This document shows positions 4,177-6,586 of a stretch of DNA of 6,586 bases, one piece after another. The notes below the pieces were generated by a model. The model worked only from the letters and a program-made list of their open reading frames with translations. It was not told the DNA's origin and did no database searches. A program made the translations under genes and the position numbers. The DNA is from Collinsella sp. GTDB lineage: Bacteria; Actinomycetota; Coriobacteriia; Coriobacteriales; Coriobacteriaceae. The stretch covers positions 9,759 through 16,344 of the forward strand of contig DXLV01000041.1 of assembly GCA_019414545.1 (NCBI GenBank), given 5' to 3'. Each line of letters starts with the position of its first letter. Within the stretch, counting starts at the first letter, position 1.

Positions 4177-5487
4177 ATGAGCCAGTTTATCAACAACCCC
4201 GAGCACACCTTTGGTTTCGATACCCTGCAGCTGCACGTTGGCCAGGAGAGCGCCGATCCTGCATCCGACTCCCGTGCTGTGCCTATCTATCAAACCACGA
4301 GCTATGTGTTTCGCAACTCCCAGCACGCCGCCGACCGCTTTGGTCTTGCCGACGCCGGTAACATCTACGGCCGTCTGACCAACTCCACCCAGGGCGTCTT
4401 CGAGGACCGTATCGCCGCGCTCGAGGGTGGCGTGGCCGGTCTTGCCGTCGCCTCCGGTGCCGCTGCCATCACCTATACCCTGCAGGCACTTGCCCAGGCT
4501 GGTGACCACGTGGTCGCCCAGAAGACCATCTACGGCGGTTCCTACAACCTGCTGGAGCACACGCTCTCCCAGTTTGGTGTCGAGACCGCCTTTGTCGACG
4601 CCCACAACCTGGACGAGGTCGAGGGTGCCATCAAGGACAACACCACGGTCATCTATCTCGAGACGCTCGGTAACCCCAACTCCGACATCCCCAACATCGA
4701 CGCCATCTCCGAGATCGCCAAGAAGCATGGCCTGCCGGTTGTCGTCGACAACACCTTCGGCACCCCGTATCTGTTCCGTCCGCTGGAGCATGGTGCCAAC
4801 ATCGTCGTCCACTCCGCAACCAAGTTTATCGGCGGCCACGGCACCTCGCTGGGCGGTGTGATCGTCGACGGCGGTAACTTCGATTGGAAGGCGAGTGGCA
4901 AGTACGCCCAGATCGCTGAGCCCAACCCCTCCTACCACGGTGTTTCGTTTGCCGAGGCTGCCGGTCCCGCCGCCTTTGCAACCTATGTCCGCGCTATCCT
5001 GCTGCGTGACGAGGGTGCCTGCATCAGCCCGTTCAACGCCTGGGTCCTGCTCCAGGGCACCGAGACTCTGTCGCTGCGCGTTGACCGTCATGTCGAGAAC
5101 ACCAAGAAGGTCGTTGAGTTCCTGACCGGTGACAGCCACGTCGCCAAGGTGAACCACCCGAGCCTGCCTGAGCACCCCGACCATGAGCTCTACAAGCAGT
5201 ATTTCCCCAACGGTGGTGCCTCGATCTTCACCTTCGAGATTAAGGGCGGCCAGGAGGCTGCATGGAAGTTCATCGACCACTTGCAGGTGTTCTCGCTGCT
5301 CGCCAACGTGGCCGACGTCAAGTCGCTCGTCGTGCACCCGGCTACCACCACGCACTCCCAGCTCTCTGCCGAGGAGCTCGCCGAGCAGGACATCACGCCC
5401 TCCACGATCCGTCTTTCCATCGGTACCGAGAACGCCGAGGACATCATTTGGGATCTGAAGCAGGCCTTTGCCGCACTGGACGAGTAA
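4177..5487 (+). CDS. metY: O-acetylhomoserine sulfhydrylase (O-acetylhomoserine aminocarboxypropyltransferase)
   Basis: MetY makes L-homocysteine and acetate from O-acetyl-L-homoserine and sulfide, using pyridoxal phosphate in the cytoplasm; it is the direct-sulfurylation route to methionine. The 436 residues match the family length (about 425-440) and the Cys/Met-metabolism PLP fold. The N-terminal arm holds TLQLHVGQ (16-23) and VPIYQTTSYVF (35-45). NIYGRLTNSTQ (62-72) has the YxR residues that reach the neighbour's PLP phosphate. Y119 stacks on the cofactor and D191 in VVVDNTFGTPY contacts its ring nitrogen. VHSATKFIGGHG (211-222) carries the Schiff-base lysine K216. The long insert around 225-260 and the ALLANVADVKSL-type C-terminal region favour MetY over cystathionine synthase or lyase. 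GAGGAG lies 6 nt before the ATG. Codons are strongly C-ending, suggesting high expression. It follows the structured leader and is closed by an intrinsic terminator, so it is probably monocistronic. Confidence 0.95.
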   Translation: MSQFINNPEHTFGFDTLQLHVGQESADPASDSRAVPIYQTTSYVFRNSQHAADRFGLADAGNIYGRLTNSTQGVFEDRIAALEGGVAGLAVASGAAAITYTLQALAQAGDHVVAQKTIYGGSYNLLEHTLSQFGVETAFVDAHNLDEVEGAIKDNTTVIYLETLGNPNSDIPNIDAISEIAKKHGLPVVVDNTFGTPYLFRPLEHGANIVVHSATKFIGGHGTSLGGVIVDGGNFDWKASGKYAQIAEPNPSYHGVSFAEAAGPAAFATYVRAILLRDEGACISPFNAWVLLQGTETLSLRVDRHVENTKKVVEFLTGDSHVAKVNHPSLPEHPDHELYKQYFPNGGASIFTFEIKGGQEAAWKFIDHLQVFSLLANVADVKSLVVHPATTTHSQLSAEELAEQDITPSTIRLSIGTENAEDIIWDLKQAFAALDE

Positions 5488-5547
5488 GGCGACTTGTGCA
5501 AGGACCCCTTGCGACTCGATAGGTATAACTGCATAAAATGCCTGCTC

Positions 5548-5588
5548 AAGGCGCCTGTGCGAACAATGGTCGCACAGGCGCCTTTTTT
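5548..5588 (+). terminator. Strong intrinsic terminator of metY
   Basis: A perfect 15-bp stem (5548-5562 with 5570-5584), GC-rich and with a 7-nt loop ACAATGG, is followed by a T-run 5583-5588. It lies 60 bp after the metY stop. The A-tract on the 5' side is too short for efficient termination from the other strand. Confidence 0.95.
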
Positions 5589-5634
5589 GCATAGAGAGGG
5601 TGCAAAAACAGGGTTTTTGGCACGCTTTATGCAA
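5587..5634. repeat. 48-bp nested imperfect inverted repeat after the metY terminator
   Basis: The outer arms TTGCATA (5587-5593) and TATGCAA (5628-5634) enclose an internal loop. Inner arms GTGCAAAAAC (5600-5609) and GTTTTTGGCAC (5613-5623, one bulged G) close on a 3-nt loop, AGG. All outer and inner bases pair. It begins within the last Ts of the terminator. It could be a back-up terminator, an operator or a processing site; nothing in it identifies which. Confidence 0.5.
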
Positions 5635-5799
5635 TCGATATGTGGAAAACTCCTGTTGAGAGGATGTGAGTTTTACGCAAATGACGTGCGCCTTTTGAGA
5701 AAAACCGCAGGTCGCGATTTGCTCGGGGTACTATGCAGCGCGATCGAATCACACGCAGCTCAAACGCAGCAAAAACGCACTACGGAGGTTTCCAGCTAC
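5589..5799 (+). promoter_or_regulatory. Non-coding region upstream of the secreted protein gene
   Basis: Together with the terminator this makes a 312-bp gene-free stretch (5488-5799). It contains the nested inverted repeat above, an inverted repeat AAAACTC (5646-5652) / GAGTTTT (5668-5674), a -10-like TACTAT (5729-5734) without a recognisable -35, and three 11-nt ACGCA repeats (5753-5785) running into the ribosome site GGAGG (5784-5788). The frame of the downstream gene stays open back to 5494. That extension would run through the terminator and has no ribosome site, so it is not taken as coding. A promoter must lie here, but I cannot place it firmly. Confidence 0.4.
5753..5785 (+). repeat. 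Three 11-nt direct repeats before the ribosome site
   Basis: ACGCAGCTCAA (5753-5763), ACGCAGCAAAA (5764-5774) and ACGCACTACGG (5775-5785) share ACGCA at an exact 11-nt period, about one helical turn. The last copy overlaps the Shine-Dalgarno GGAGG. They may be same-face protein sites on DNA or a repeated RNA element; chance is possible for a 5-base core. Confidence 0.45.
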
Positions 5800-6576
5800 A
5801 TGAGGATTGATTCACGAAAACCGAAAGCCGCCGCCCTTTCCGCCGCTCTGACCGTGGCACTTTTGACGGGCGCCGGCGCAACTGATGCCCACGCGGCAAC
5901 ACTATCCGATACGGTCGGATCCACGCCGTCCGAGGCGACGCTGATGCAGCCCGTCGACTATCGCGGCGACGGCTTTGGCTCCATGCAGGAGTGGAACGCC
6001 TCTATGGGGGCCAAGCGCGATTCCCTGGAGGTCCGCGCCCAGATCATCATGAACATGTACGGCGACTATGCCACCGATGACGAGCGCGCTGTACTGCAAG
6101 GTTGTATCGATGGTGCGGGCAGTCTTTTGACGATGGAGGAGGTCGACGCGAAGTCGGCCGAGCTCGACGAGCTTCGCTCCGCGCTCGAGGATGCTAAGCG
6201 CGAGGCGCTCGAGGCTGCGGCCGCCGAAGCCGAGGCCGCTGAGGCCGTTCAGGCTTTGTATTACAACGCCGGCTCCGGCTCGTCTTACGCGTCTGCTGCG
6301 TATTACGCGAACGGCTCGGGCCTGACGCGCTCGAGCGGCGTCAATAACTATAACGGTCGTCGTGAGACCTATTACAGCAGCAACGTGCTCTACCATCACC
6401 GCACGGGCGAGTGGACTCAGGATTCCGAGGGCTTTTGGCGCGATTCCGATGGTTACTACGTCGTTGCCGCGGGCGATAAGGCTCAGGGCTCCACGTTTAC
6501 CGGTTCCAAGGGCGAGTGCAAGGTCTATGACTCCGGCTGCGCAGCCGGAACCACCGACTACTATACCGGTTGGTAA
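5800..6576 (+). CDS. Secreted coiled-coil protein with a C-terminal 3D/double-psi-barrel-like domain
   Basis: ATG at 5800 follows GGAGG (5784-5788); the product is 258 residues. A Sec signal peptide is clear: basic MRIDSRKPK, hydrophobic core 10-28, and AxA-type cleavage near AHA-A (30-33). The mature protein has a region of unknown fold (34-110) and an Ala/Glu-rich coiled coil (about 112-152). A flexible Gly/Ser/Tyr/Asn linker follows (154-185), then a C-terminal domain (186-258). The tail DGYYVVAA (217-224) followed by KVYDSGCAAGTTDYYTGW (241-258) resembles the 3D/RlpA-like double-psi barrels of cell-wall-active proteins, with aspartates D244 and D253. C240 and C247 could form a disulfide outside the cell. 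A role in peptidoglycan remodelling is inferred from this likeness only. There is no membrane anchor or LPXTG sorting motif. It stands alone behind the metY terminator. Confidence 0.85.
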   Translation: MRIDSRKPKAAALSAALTVALLTGAGATDAHAATLSDTVGSTPSEATLMQPVDYRGDGFGSMQEWNASMGAKRDSLEVRAQIIMNMYGDYATDDERAVLQGCIDGAGSLLTMEEVDAKSAELDELRSALEDAKREALEAAAAEAEAAEAVQALYYNAGSGSSYASAAYYANGSGLTRSSGVNNYNGRRETYYSSNVLYHHRTGEWTQDSEGFWRDSDGYYVVAAGDKAQGSTFTGSKGECKVYDSGCAAGTTDYYTGW

Positions 6577-6586
6577 TCTGCCATAA

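Noticed and set aside
5509..5537. TTGCGA-N17-CATAAA promoter just before the metY terminator
   Set aside because: It would yield only a ~45-nt transcript consisting of the terminator; the -10 match is poor.
3994..5634. 546-codon open frame on the minus strand antisense to metY
   Set aside because: It runs through the metY terminator and promoter-leader region and has no family features. Its openness is explained by metY's biased codons.
5639..5649. DnaA-box-like TGTGGAAAA
   Set aside because: It is a single site with a mismatch and no cluster or AT-rich unwinding region; no origin signature.
5695..5734. TTGAGA and TACTAT as a promoter for the secreted gene
   Set aside because: The spacing is 28 bp, and no other -35 pairs with TACTAT.
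5494..5799. In-frame N-terminal extension of the secreted protein
   Set aside because: It would translate the intrinsic terminator and place the signal peptide internally. GGAGG and the signal peptide both support the ATG at 5800.

Overview
The window looks like chromosomal DNA from a GC-rich, gut-type Actinobacterium, most probably a Coriobacteriia member close to Collinsella. This rests on the GC-rich coding sequence with strongly C/G-ending codons, clear AGGAG-type ribosome sites, and the family mix; no marker gene fixes the species. No rRNA, tRNA, CRISPR array, insertion sequence or phage gene was seen.

Layout. Bases 1-366 (+) are the 3' part of a Cof-type HAD phosphatase. It converges on a run of five minus-strand genes, read from right to left: a LysR-type regulator (3903-2965), RNase HI (2901-2416), a Gfo/Idh/MocA oxidoreductase (2340-1234), an acylphosphatase (1231-821) and a PerR/Fur-family metalloregulator (759-381). 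The PerR-like gene is broken by a two-base deficit in a short GC repeat. From 3904 rightward the plus strand carries a divergent regulatory region, metY (4177-5487, O-acetylhomoserine sulfhydrylase), a very strong intrinsic terminator, a 211-bp non-coding stretch with several repeats, and a secreted coiled-coil/double-psi-barrel-like protein (5800-6576).

The most interesting part is the control region between lysR and metY. On the plus strand it holds, in order: an ATC-N9-GAT LysR-type site centred about 66 bp before the predicted metY start point; a good promoter (TTGACC-N17-TACTAT) whose spacer is filled by a perfect palindrome; and a roughly 177-nt leader. The leader can fold into a long stem plus a hairpin-type pseudoknot. 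It also encodes a 17-residue peptide (MNCLPRRMPGSCLRPSA) behind a full-consensus Shine-Dalgarno. A G-free pyrimidine tract built of three 9-nt repeats lies just before the metY ribosome site. One CTCCT element inside the small ORF can pair with three different AGGAG elements: the small ORF's own SD, the pseudoknot arm and the metY SD. This suggests that translation of the leader peptide controls metY. I could not match the leader to a known riboswitch class.

How the genes may work together: MetY makes homocysteine from O-acetylhomoserine and sulfide, and the divergent LysR protein is its likely regulator. rnhA, the oxidoreductase and the acylphosphatase are tightly spaced and probably co-transcribed at least in part, but no shared pathway is evident. 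The secreted protein is probably a separate cell-wall-associated unit isolated by the terminator.
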